This document shows, piece by piece, positions 32,595 through 46,700 of a stretch of 64,000 bases of DNA. The stretch covers positions 8,834,414 to 8,898,413 of the forward strand of contig CM039510.1 of NCBI GenBank assembly GCA_022432975.1, in the 5' to 3' direction. The notes below the pieces were generated by a model. That model saw only the letters and a list, made by a program, of their open reading frames with translations. It did not search any database and was not told where the DNA came from. The first letter of the stretch is position 1. Each line of letters opens with the position of its first letter. This stretch comes from Begonia masoniana. Lineage: Eukaryota > Streptophyta > Magnoliopsida > Cucurbitales > Begoniaceae. The position numbers were made by a program, and so were the translations under genes.

Positions 32595-34455
32595 TGAAAA
32601 TGTGAGGTTAGAAAGACAAAAGGTGATTATCTTCTTCCTCCCTCCCACGAAATTTCAGCACCTTGGAGAGCTTCTTCTTTCTTCATTTCTTCAAGTTTTT
32701 AGCAAAGAATCAAGATCAGTTTTGAATGAGTTTTATGTTGCATGCACATAGGTAGTGGTTCTTAATGTTTTTAGTGAAATTTAGTGAGGTTTAGAGGAAT
32801 TTTGAAACCCTAATGGTGGAAGCTCCAAAATTTCTTTTTCTTGCTGGTTTTTCTTAACACTTTTGGTGGTTTAGACATTAGATAGGATGGTTTAGGTTAA
32901 TTAGGTAGATAGATTAGAGATTTGGTTGAAATTGGTGAAAAACCAGTTTTGGAAACATAGGTCGCCGATTCTGTTTTTTTGTGGATTTCGATCGGCCATG
33001 TTGTTTGGTAGCTAAAATGGTTTGATTCAATAAATAGTAGACATGTAGAGGTTTACGGAATGGGGGGGATCGTTGTAATCCGATGAAAAACGAGTAAGCT
33101 ATGACCGATTGAAGTTTGGACATTGAAAATGGAGGAAAAATCGGGTTTTTGGGATTTATGCTTTAAAAATTGGTTAAGTTGTTGTTAGATTTAGTTTAGG
33201 CATTCCTTAGAATTCCTAGAGAGTTACTAAGTGATTTTTCTCCTTAATATGCTAGGTTAACGAGCTAGTGATTCGTGTACTCGGAGTAACTGAATACGTG
33301 CGGAGAATCTAGGTAAGTAGAGGATGTTTGTGTTTTGCCTTCGGGCCTACACCATTGAACGGTAGGGAATTGTTTGTTTGTTTGGTTGCTTTGTTTTGTT
33401 TTGTGGTTAAGCATTTGTGTGGCATGTATCATTGTTTTCGAATTACGAAAAACGAGTTTTGATCATTGTTTTGATGTGTGAGCTTGTAACGTAAAAAGAT
33501 AAGAAAAGATTGCAACATGGTTTCGAGTAAAGTCGCATTGTCGGGGAGTAGTGCTTGTGTAGCACCTCGTGAGTGTCTCTATGAGAGATGCACCGTGGTT
33601 TCAAGTAGAGTCGTCTCGTCGGGGAGTAGTGCTTGTGTAGCACCTCGCGAGGGTCTCTATGAGAGATACACTGCTGAAGACATGTAATGTATTGAGAGTA
33701 TGAACGCCTAGTCGGGGAGTAGTGCTTGTGTAGCACCTCGAGAGGGTTCTATGATTGAAGGGAAAAGTGAAAGATTAATGAATTGAGAACAACTGAGCGA
33801 GTAGAAACTGCATGTGTTAGGGGTTATGTATGCATTGTATTTCAACATTCATTATTCCCTACTTGCTAAGCATTAGGCTTACGTTTTGTGTTCTATGATG
33901 TAGGTGACAATGAGATAGCAGGTGAGCTAGTTGAGGGAGACCAGGGTTAGGACGCAGTCGGCGACGTACGTGACATGTCGGTGCGGGCAATTGTCAGGGC
34001 GCCTTGATCATGGTATTGCTGGGAGACGGGGTGGATTTGTATTTTGATTGTGATGTTGGGTTGTAAATAGGTTAGGGAACTTTAGGTCTTTTGTTACGTT
34101 TGGTTTTCAGGATTTTGTTTAAAAAAAAAAACAAATTAAACTGTTATGCTGCTCGGTTTTTCGTAAAGTAAACGATGTTTGTTTTCACCTATTTTCACGT
34201 TTTGTACATATTTTACGCACGTTTTCCTACCATTTTTTAGGGGTCGAAAAACCTAAAAATCGAGTCAAAATTTTATCAAAAATTATTTTAAACTTCGTTT
34301 TAATTGTTGTAAAGTTGTGCAAAGTAGCGCGCCAAGCCGGAGTGGGTCCGGGGGCGTTACAAGTAGGTATCGAAAATTATTTTTAACTTCGTTTTAATTG
34401 TTGTAAAGTTGTGCAAAGTAGCGCGCCGAATTGGGGTGGGTTCAGGGGCGTTACA
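32590..34455 (+). repeat. 5'-truncated LTR, same family as 35938-38332 but opposite strand
   Basis: The right end (GCAAAGTAGCGCGCC...GGGGCGTTACA) matches the reverse complement of the left end of the 35938-38332 LTR. It contains a TCTAG|GTAAGT donor (intron start 33313), GCCTTCGGGCCTACACCA near 33338, and three copies of a GGGGAGTAGTGCT...AGCACCTCG hairpin unit starting near 33541, 33619 and 33711. A TAAGCATTAGGCTTA stem-loop (33867-33881) and a TGTAG|GTGAC acceptor (33903) follow. The LTR start is missing; homology fades near a short poly-T at 32563-32588. Confidence 0.75.
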
Positions 34456-35912
<1,457 letters not shown>

Positions 35913-35937
35913 AATATGTAATAAAGCCGACGCAACA

Positions 35938-38332
35938 TGTAACGCCCCCGAACCCACCCTGGCTCGGAGCGCTACTTTGCTAACCGATCCCACGTTAAAA
36001 CATAAACTCCCAAACATAAAAGAAACTTACACAGCTAAAACTAAAACTAAACTCCCGAAACTCTCTTACTTCATACCTAGCTGCCTAGACGCCCTAATTT
36101 CCCTTAATCCTAACCTTTAAGCACCACAGCGTCCTTCCCGAAAATTTCGACAAAGTAACGCCTGAAAATGGCGCCTCCAAAATGCTAGGTACCTACACAC
36201 AAACCAATCCCAACCAAATCCAGAATATTTCTAACCATCTAATCAACCTACGAAATCTCTAACAAACCACATATCGTCAAGAAATGCTATCAACATACAA
36301 AATAAAGAAAATCCCCAATATAGGGTAACACATCACCCTGACCTATGACTATATACAACGAATACACATAACTATCCCATAACTGCCAACCAAAAACATT
36401 ACGCATTTCCAACAATTCCGCAAACAGACATCTACAATACTAAAAGTCCCACATCTCCCGAAGACCATGGTGGAGTCGCCCCGACAACTGCCGCACCGGC
36501 ACGCCCCGTGCATCTCCGACTGCTCCCAAGTCTTGGCTGACTCACATAGCTCACCTGTACACACCTTGTCACCTACACCACAGAACACACACACACACGT
36601 AAGCTTACGCTTAGCAAGTAGGGATAACAAATGTAAACATGCACACAGGACTCTCACATAACCCTAACACGTGTAGTTTCTACACACTCAATTGTTTTCT
36701 TTTCGTTCTGGTTGCATTTGTCTATAGTAAAATCCCTCTCGGGGTGCTCAGCGAGCCACGTGCCCGACGAGGCTATTCTACTCTAGACCATTTCTAGTAA
36801 AATCCCTCACGGGGTGCTCAGCGAGCCACGTGCCCGACGAGGCGATCCTACGGTAAAATCCGTTGTAGGGTGCTCAGCAAGCCACGTGCCCGACAAGGCG
36901 ATTCTACGGTAAAATCCCTTGCGGGGTGCTCAGCGAGCCACGTGCCCGACAAGGCGATTCTACCCTAGGCCATCTCTAGTAAAATCCCTCTCGGGGTGCT
37001 CAACGAGCCACGTGCCCGACGAGGAGATTCTACAGTAAAATCCCTTGCGGGGTGCTCAGCGAGCCACGTGCCCGACAAGGCGATCCTACTTTAGTGCTCA
37101 CTCATCAAACCCGTGCTCACAACTCATGCTCACTCATCATCAAACCCGTGCTCACAATCTCATGCTCACTCAATGCACAACATAAAATAACCACAACAAC
37201 CAAACTAACACCAACAACAACAACAAACAAACACCAAACAATACACTATCAAACAATAAATCCTACCGTTCTGTGGTGTAGGCCCTAAGGCAAAACAAAC
37301 GTCCTCTACTTACCTGAATGCTCAGCTTCCACTTGCTTACTTTTACCGTCCAATTCACACGCTCGACGACCTAAAACAACGTAAACTTAGTTTGATAAGC
37401 TATCAATAAAGTCTAAAAGATTTTCTAACTAGAACTTAACAATACCTAAAACACACTTCACACTTAAAATACTAAACCCGATTTTTATACAAATTACCGA
37501 TGTCCAACTTTAAACGGCCATAACTTTCTCGTTTTTCAACAGATTTCGACGTGCCACCCCAACTCGGAAAGCTCTACACGTCTACTATCCATTGAAATAC
37601 TTAAATTAACCAAATACACAACTTAGCCAACTCGAATTCCCTAAAAACAGAATCGGCCCTTTGATGCACAATTCCGGTTTTTGTGTAACTTCCATCAAAT
37701 CTTCCATTTAAACACTTAATTAACCTAAACTAACACATTTAACAATTAAACTAACCAATTTGGAAGGAAAACACCCATTTGAAAACCAAAATTCGGAATC
37801 CCTAACCTAGGGTTTTCCAACATTCTTAAAATCCAACTAAAACTCCCAAAAACACTCTCAAACTTCATCTAAAGCTATGCAAATCAAAACCCAATCGATT
37901 TTACCTTGAAATAGCCTTGAAAGATTGAAGAAAGAGGGAGGCAAGAATCGGCTATGGAGGAATGGGAGAGAAGTCGATGAAGAAGAAGAAAAGTGAATGA
38001 AAAACCACCTTTTTTATCTTTTTAACTCATTTATTTAATAACCATGTATTTAATAACCATGTAAATTTACCACAAAGCCCTACCCTTTACTCCCTTAATC
38101 CAACGCCAAACACACCCCTAAAGCACCACTTTTCATCCACTTTAACATTCATTTTAATTTTTCTAACTAAAATCTTATTGGTTGAAAGAATTTTGACTTT
38201 TCAAACCTCCATTGTTTGAATTGTCAACACCCTTCCCTTTGCATGACTCACTTCTCCTTCTATCACCTTTTAACACTACCCTCTCATACAACCTAGGACT
38301 ACGCACGTAATAGAAAATTCACGGGTGTTACA
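35938..38332 (-). repeat. Solo LTR with target duplication CAACA and G-box array
   Basis: 2395 bp with TGTAACGCCCC at the left and GGTGTTACA at the right, flanked by CAACA at 35933-35937 and 38333-38337. No internal domain is attached, so it is a solo LTR left by recombination between two LTRs. On the - strand it holds a CAG|GTAAGT donor (intron start 37313), the GGGCCTACACC element near 37280, a G-box tandem array, a TAAGC...GCTTA stem-loop (36600-36613) and a TGTAG|GTGAC acceptor (intron end 36573). Confidence 0.92.
36728..37090. promoter_or_regulatory. Six-unit tandem array, one G-box (CACGTG) per unit
   Basis: CACGTG occurs at 36757, 36827, 36883, 36939, 37009 and 37065, so the unit is 56 bp, with a 14-bp insertion in two units (70 bp). 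Each unit also carries GTAAAATCC...GGGGTGCTCAGC...GCCACGTGCCCGAC. CACGTG is the canonical binding core of plant bHLH and bZIP factors. Use here is inference. Confidence 0.85.
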
Positions 38333-38595
38333 CAACATTAGGAAGTAATGGGATGAATCATGCTATGTTGTGTTGATCATTGACGCAAATATGTCCTTCA
38401 ACTTCTTCATTGTACAAAATGAGTACACATTTTAAAAGCTACAAGATGGAAACTTCAATGGAAGAAAATATAGAATGAATTGTTGTGTAAGCCCCCTCAT
38501 TATTTACTTTTAGAGCCACCCTTTTTAGATATTGCTTCTCGATGAAAATGCCGAATAGACGAATTATCTTTCAGTTCAAGCGAGTCGATGAACGG

Positions 38596-40747
38596 CTAAT
38601 TGTCGTCGTTCATGGCGTCGCTCACTCGATCATTTACTCCAAAACTAGTTCCCATCAGCTGATGAGCTGAATTGCTCTCTTTGTTCATAAGTGAAGTGAT
38701 TGCAGCCGCAACAGTCGCTTGGAATTTTGGGTCTGACGCAATTGCAGTCCTAAGGTTGTTGTCCAATGATTGTTTTCCTTCTCCTTTCAAGGTCTGTTCA
38801 TCCACGTTCTTAAGGCCTGGAAAAGGATTGGTTCCCATGAAATTTCCATTAAGATAACTTGATTTGCCTTGCCAACTTAAACTTGAAAACCCGATTGAAT
38901 TCGAGGAATTAGAAATCGGGAAATGTGGGGAATCATACAAGAAGAATGTCTTTACATGGATCGTTGGAAATGATGTTGTTGATGGGTTTTGCAGGTTGAG
39001 AAGATGAGTTGAAGTTAGACGAAGATTCTGGAATTAGATTGCTCGAGTCTAACAAGGTAAAAGAAGCAGGTGCGCAAGCTGTTGACTCCATGGCTGTTGC
39101 ACCAACCGAAAGTGGATGATTATGATTTCCTTCATGTGTTGTTATTAAAATTGACATGTCTTCTAAGCATCTTTGCACCTGATAACAATGGAAAAATAAT
39201 GAATTTTTTTTAACTCTCAAGCTATAGAAACTTGGAAAGAAATCGCACATTGGTTTGAGAATTTATGACGAGTTTGAAAGAACCTAACAACAACTTTTAA
39301 TGTTTTATCTTAAGAAAGCAACTGAATTTTAGATGCAAAATGTCATGACGTAGAAAAAGACCACAATATAAGTACCGAGAGAAGTGATCTGACCATCGAA
39401 TTATGGTCTAATAAGTCATCTGTTGCGGACCACTCAAATATCTTAGTTTGGTTGGTCGGACTTTTTTCAAGGGTTGGATCACTCTTGGTATTTTTGATGT
39501 GGTCTTTTTCTAAGTCGTGACATGAAATTAGCGAGATATTTATCATTTGAACAAATGTTAGGTGAGGTTGTTTTGTAATTTGCACAAAAAGCTATAGGAC
39601 AAAAGATTGCTACTTTATAACTCATCAATGTGTTGTATTGAAGCTTGCCTGTTTTCTAACGGGGCATCCCGGAGCCACAGTGCAGCGGTAGTAGGCTCAA
39701 GGGTTTCCTTTTGCAATTTTCTGGCCATATATTCTCCATTGACAACCATCGTTCATCTGAATAATTGTTCACAATAATTCTGTGAGTGTTTCTCATATTT
39801 AGTAAATGCATGAAGTTTAAGTGAAGTTAATTTATGAAAATCTCACTGTGGCTGCTTCACATCTAGCTCTAACCGTAGCCCTAGCTTTTCTATTTGGATG
39901 GAAGGCAACATGAGAGGAAATTCCAGGCAATTCAGCCCTCATCTGAAGTTTGTTTTGCTCCATTGATATAGAACTTATCACTTCTTCTCTCTTCTGTTCT
40001 TTACCTTCATCTTTTTTCTCTAAACTTTCATAATTTAAGCTCAATGTCAAGCCTAAGTTGGTCTCTCGGGTTAACGGAGAGAATGGTTTCCGGCCGTCAA
40101 CAATGGATGCTTTGAGTATTGTGTTCCGCTCGTCAAATTCGATCCGATCATCACGGAGAAACAATACCCGTTTTAGATCCTACAAAATTGAAAATAAAAA
40201 CTGTGAAATCAAAGGCAGAAGAATAAAAGATAGTCCGTATTGATTACCTTTTCTTGGCTATTTTGCTAAATTGCTGATAATTTCATTTGAAGATCATAAT
40301 AGTCTTTCATAATCTTCCCCACTACCTTCTTCAACCAATTATTTTCCTCCTTCATTCTCTCCATCTTCGTTTGTAACGCAGCTAACTAGCACACCATTAA
40401 AGCTTTACATTAACCATGTGCTAAAATGTAAAGATGAGAGAGAAAAAGAGGGAGAGGGAGAGGGAGTATAGAATAGCCATGCTTTTTCCATATATTAGGT
40501 TAATATTAAAAGCCTCTTCTGCCTTCATGTTCTCACGCAAGGACACTTCAACCATGGATGCATCATCATCATCATCTACTTCTCCGACTCCCGCTTCGGC
40601 CACCTCTTCAGTGTCGGCAAGGGGTTGTTGTTTCGGGTTTTGACCGTCTACGTCAAAGACTGCCTTATGAACTTCGCCATCTTCTTCTGCTTTCTCTGAT
40701 TGTGCTGCTTCTTTATGATCTGTCTTGAGTGAGAGATCGACCTCCAT
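38596..40747 (-). pseudogene. WRKY transcription factor, group IIb (WRKY72/61-like), multiply broken
   Basis: Exons on the - strand: 40747 to about 40500 (MEVDLSLKTD, acidic), 40381-40248 (leucine-rich MERMKEENNWLKKVV), 40179-39847 (ending RCEAAT), 39756-39649 (WRKY core) and 39178-38596 ([21 protein letters not shown] with the zinc-finger His pair, then the SNSSNS and ATVAAAITSL tail). The intron after PVRKQ is the position typical of this group. Lesions: TAG at 40266-40268 where Gln is expected; the invariant Lys of the WRKYGQK heptad is Ile (codon 39730-39732); six bases are missing after NP, creating TGA at 39697-39699; the donor after exon 4 reads GC; and one extra base near 38951-38953 shifts the last exon. 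It cannot encode a working DNA-binding protein. The exon 1 donor is not clear. Confidence 0.9.
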
Positions 40748-43700
40748 ACCAATTCTTGTCTCTTCCCCCTGAACAAGACAAGCAAAAATATTTGGAGAGA
40801 GAAAGAGAGGCGTCAAAGTCAACACACTCGTTTCATATTATTAGATAGAGAAGGACACATCTTGAATTGGTCTTTCATTAGCCTCTAAATATAATTTTTA
40901 AGGAATTAATAAAATACAATATTCACATTTTACAAGAATCATTATGCAATTTAATAACAATATAGTGAGTTAAACGTCCTAATCATCCTCTATAATCAAG
41001 CCTTATCTTGCCCTCAAAGTACAGTTTTACCCTTATAAATGACAGCTTTAATAACAATGACTAGGTTTTTTTGACTTTTCATACCACAAATTTGGTAATC
41101 ACGGTAAAGATTACTTTTTTAAAAAAAGTATAATTTTTAAAATTTTAAATATATATTATTTCATTCATTTATTTTTATAGTGAAGCTACCATCATCTTTC
41201 ATTAGAGGTATCAAATAACCACTCTACAAACCCTCTTTTTTAATTTTTCAAGAGATACACAACAGTTAGAGAAAGAATTGCTCCGTAGATATGATTTTTA
41301 TCGTATATGTGAGGTTCGCATTCAAGTTTGAGATTATTGCTCGATGATAGTATATATTTCTCAATTTCACATCTTTATTGAAATTAAGATTTTTTTAACA
41401 CAACAATTCAATTTAGCTTCTCGAATCCATCGCAAGAGTTTTAGGACAATGTAGTTGTTGGATTAATCCTTAAGAAATTTGTGATAATTGGGGGTGAGTT
41501 GACCTACAAAATACTCTCTCTATTTCGTTAGAAATTTAAATTTTTAACTTAAATTTTGATTTGATTGAAAACTCTATTCATCGTCTTTGAAATGGACTTT
41601 CTAGAGCATAAATAATGTCAAAGGAATTACGAGTTTTGATAGTACGTAAAATTCTTATACGGATTTAATTTTTTTGATGTTTAAATTCGAAACTCCTATC
41701 CATTTTATTTAGATTTAATTTCACAATTTCTTCATACGATCGTCAAATCTTCACATCAATAACTGACCCAAATCAGATCAGATCGGACTGAACCAAGGCA
41801 AACCAAAGCAACTGACCGGAGGATTTAGTTTTATAGAATCTCTCGTACCTATTGATGATCAGTTTATTAGGTTTGAGGCTTGACATTTACTTGCACTGTT
41901 GTTGCCTTCATAAGCGAGTTTCCACAACTCTTGTTCTCGTGTACAAGTGGCCATACATATTAACGTTATGTATATACTTCGTTCATTCCATATAATAAAA
42001 GTTAAACCTAGTTTGACGGGCAACATTAATTAGGGTTAGATCAAGTATCATTATCACCTAACAGTAGACTCTACGTTAAGAAAAAAAACAAAGTCCGAAT
42101 TCACATTAAAATAACCAAATTAAAAGCCAGATTCAACTTGGTTTTTAGAGCATACAATATCAAGATGAAAATATTATAATGCCATAGTCGTATATTCATA
42201 TTACTATTTAATACTTCCATGACACCATTATCATCCCTCCATGAATGGCATAACAAATTAGAAAAAAAAAAAAAAAAAAAACCATTGATCAGATCTTGAA
42301 ATCATCAACCAGAGGAGACTTCAAATGAATGCTCTATGCAGTCCCCACCTTTTTCTTAATAATATAATTTTATTCTTTTTTAAAAAGTTTAAATATGACA
42401 AAAGTCAACTAAGACCTTAATTTTCTACATTTGTGTTCCTTTCTTTGAGGAACAACTTATTGTCATATCTTATGAGATATTGATAATTTCTTAGGATTTC
42501 CTTGTACTCAGTATAATATTGTCTATTTGAGATGAAGTTTGTCTTCACATGACGGACTACCACAAATTGCACTTGAGTTTTTTAACATAAAAGTCTGAAT
42601 ACTGTCTCAGGTAGCCAGTGAGATTTTCTATTAACTCTTGTATTTCATGAATAGTTTCATTTAATTATTATAATTTTTATATTTTTATTAAAATTAATTT
42701 TATTTTTAAATAATATTCTCATGTATTTTTATCACTTAACAAAAGGTATTTGTGACAATATTTAATCCACACAATTTATTATGTAAATTAAACCAAGTTA
42801 AATTAAAAAAAAAAAAAAAAAAAGAACTGATCTAGTTTAGAAAATTAAACCAAATGAAAGCATATTGATCTAGTTAAATTTTGGCAAACAAAAATAGTCG
42901 AAGTTGATAAAAAGCTTATCACATAACATTTTCATCGTTTCTAATGACATAATTTATGAAAAAGGAAAAATGATAACAATATTTTTAGATGTAGGTTCAA
43001 TATCTAAAATATGATCCAAAGACTACTTAATGTGTTACATATTTTTAAAATATGATAAAATCAATAAAAATAAATTCCGAACACTAAGAAAAACACATTA
43101 AAAAACTTAACACAGTTAGTGTTCTAAGTTTTTACACAAGGAAGGGAGAAAGGTGATTTTTCAATCGGATCAATATTCTCATTGGATTTAAGAAAATTAT
43201 ATTTACAAGATATAACGAGTATTTTAGAAGCCTCTGCATTGCCTCATGCCATGAGAGAATGAATAATATTTAGGATTGGGAAGGATGAGAGAGTGTCATG
43301 CATTTTGCATGGTTGTTGGGTATGTATGATAGCAATGAATAGCGGAATGAGATGAAATGTAGTGTGCTTGACATCCCTCTCAAGCTCAAGGTGGAAGTAC
43401 CCGAGCTTAGATTTGAAGTCCATACACGAAGGCAAAGACAGTGATTTTGTTAGGCCATCTACTAGTTGAGAAGCTGAACAAAGGACATAATTATTGATGT
43501 CGGTATAAAAACAACAAAATTAATTCTTGCTAAAAACATGAATTTGTTAATTGGTAAGCAAGGTTGAATCCACAAGAAATGGTAAATAAATTTATTTTTA
43601 TAAATTATAAAGCAGGAAAAATAGGAGTTTGAGTTTAAAAATTGAAAATAAAGAATAAACAATAAGATGAGATTTCAATGATTATCTAGTCAATGAGTTA

Positions 43701-43776
43701 TTTAAATTTTTGATTCGGTGAAATGATCATTGAACATGAATTAATTTATAATCTTCTTGAATTAAATGATTATAAC
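40748..43776. other. Intergenic stretch with a possible copia scrap
   Basis: Mostly AT-rich with A-runs near 42262 and 42807 and no host gene recognised. On the - strand around 43490-43375 the frame reads QLVDGLTKSLSLP then FKSKLG, which resembles the tail of copia RNase H regions (VADIFTKxLxxxxFxxLKSKLG). Weak evidence. Confidence 0.4.
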
Positions 43777-46700
43777 TGTAACACCCGACAATTTTGCCAT
43801 GTAAATATTCCTTGAATGATTAGACGAAATTAATGAAAATATTTATACAATGTATGTTTTGTTAGTTTTCCTATAGTTTCAATTGAATGTGGTGATTCGT
43901 AAAGCCGATTTAAGGAAACTAAATAGTAAAATAGTTAAAAACCAATGGAAGGGCAAAATAGGAAAGGAATTAAGGTAGGTGGGTGGGAGCCAATGGATAG
44001 TTGCCAAATGTCCATAACTTGCTAAGAAACTTACCTATTGTCTTCTCTTCTACGTAAACCTTCATTTTCATCCTCCTCTCTGTTCTCTCTTTCAAGCGAT
44101 TGAGACAAACTTCCAAAAACCTTGTTTCACCTATTTCTTCTGTTTCCTTCAGCAAATGTAATCATCTAACCTAGTTAACGAGTTTGGACAAGTTAAGATG
44201 TGAGTTTTGTGGAAGTTAAAGGTTACGATAGTTGGAGTGAACTCACTGTTTTTACATGAAAACACATTGGTTTGTTTTCTAAATGTCTGAATGGAGTTTG
44301 AAGCTTATTCTACTAAGTTATTAGTTAGCATTTGTAGCTCTGTTGATTTTCCTTACGTTCATGTTTTAGGTCCGTGTATAACCGAGACGTTCAAGACTTG
44401 CAACTCTACAGCAACAGGTAAGTTCATACGTATAGGTTTAGCCCTTAAGGCCCTACAATACAGAGGTACTAGATTTTATGTTGTCGGGATTTCTGTTGGG
44501 TAGTTAAACCATAGGTTATGTTTTAGGTTAAGTGTGTTCTGTTTTATATCTTGCTTATTATTATTCTGTCGCCTGTCTATGAACGTTCATGCATACACGT
44601 TTTCTTTGAAAGTCATAAAAATGTTTTATGCACACGTTTGGAAGTTAAGCAAGATAAAACCTGTAATGAAATGTATGATTAAGTGTGGACGAGGACTGGC
44701 ATCCTGTCATGTACTCCTGTTATGTCCTGTTGTGGCATGTACTCCTGTTGCGCCAGCTCTTCTTCCCACTTATACCTTCCTATCCAGTGAAATGTAATGT
44801 AATGTAATATTCATGTATTTGAAAATGTTCATACATAGCACGTGCATCACTTTGCATTGTATGTTCTTACTGAGCTCTAGGCTCATAGTTGAACTCCCTG
44901 TTGTAGGTATGGATCCTCCAGAGGAGGACATTGTGCCTCAAGATGATGAGTTGATGTAGTTGGCGGGATGAGCTCATGGGGTGGTTGCTGCAGTCAGACA
45001 AATGTATTTCCTGTGAGAATATTATTCTTGTATAGCTTTTGAAATTTTAAAACCGATATGTGGACTTTGTGTTGGTGTTTTAAAACTTCTGTTCTGATGG
45101 ATTCTGAAGTTATGTCAAGTTCTGTAACATCTTTTGAAGTTTTTAAAAACATTTGAAGTGTAGGTTCAATTCTGTACAACTTTTAAGTTCTTTTAAAATG
45201 ACGTATGGAATCTGTATTGATGTCTAAAACCTCTGTATTTGACAGTTGTATCTATATATTTTGAAATATTCTGGAACTGTATTGAGTTTCTTCTGATTAG
45301 TTCATGCATGGGTGGTCTCTGGTTTTAGAGATATCCATGCATATTGATTTTCTTAAACTTATGTCATGTTTCCTGTTATGTCCGAAAATCATGTTCTGAA
45401 TCGTTTTTGAGAATTTGAAACTTTATGCCATCTGTTTATCTCCCTGTTCGTATGTCTGTTCACATCCACCTGTGAACAGTAAATTTCTGTTTGTAGTTCA
45501 CATCCACCTGTGAACAGTAAATTTCTGTTTGTAGTTCACATCCACCTGTGAACAGTAAATTTCTGTTTGTAGTTCACATCCACCTGTGAACAGTAAATTT
45601 CTGTTTGTAGTTCACATCCACCTGTGAACAGTAAATTTCTCTTTGTAGTTCACATCCACCTGTGAACAGTAAATTTCTGTTTGTAGTTCACATCCACCTG
45701 TGAACAGTAAATTTCTCTTTGTAGTTCACATCCACCTGTGAACAGTAAATTTCTGTTTGTAGTTCACATCCACCTGTGAACAGTAAATTTCTGTTTGTAG
45801 TTCACATCCACCTGTGAACAGTAAATTTCTGTCTGTAGTTCACATCCACCTGTGAACAGTAAATTTCTGTTTGTAGTTCACATCCACCTGTGAACAGTAA
45901 ATTTCTGTCTGTAGTTCACATCCACCAGTGAACAGTAAATTTCTCTTTGTAGTTCACATCCACCTGTGAACAGTAAATTTCTCTTTGTAGTTCACATCCA
46001 CCTGTGAACAGTAAATTTCTGTCTGTAGTTCACATCCACCTGTGAACAGTAAATTTTTGTTTTCTGTTTGTAGTTCACGTCCACCTGTGAACAGTAAATT
46101 TCTGTTTGTAGTTCACATCCACCTGTGAACAGTAAATTTCTGTCTGTAGTTCACATCCACCTGTGAACAGTAAATTTCTGTCTGTAGTTCACATCCACCT
46201 GTGAACAGTAAATTTCTGTCTGTAGTTCACATCCACCTGTGAACAGTAAATTTCTCTTTGTAGTTCACATCCACCTGTGAACAGTAAATTTCTGTCTGTA
46301 GTTCACATCCACCTGTGAACAGTAAATTTCTCTTTGTAGTTCACATCCACCTGTGAACAGTAAATTTCTGTTTGTAGTTCACATCCACCTGTGAACAGTA
46401 AATTTCTCTTTGTAGTTCACATCCACCTGTGAACAGTAAATTTCTGTTTGTAGTTCACATCCACCTGTGAACAGTAAATTTCTGTTTGTAGTTCACATCC
46501 ACCTGTGAACAGTAAATTTCTGTTTGTAGTTCACATCCACCTGTGAACAGTAAATTTCTGTCTGTAGTTCACATCCACCTGTGAACAGTAAATTTCTGTT
46601 TGTAGTTCACATCCACCTGTGAACAGTAAATTTCTGTTTGTAGTTCACATCCACCTGTGAACAGTAAATTTCTCTTTGTAGTTCACATCCACCTGTGAAC

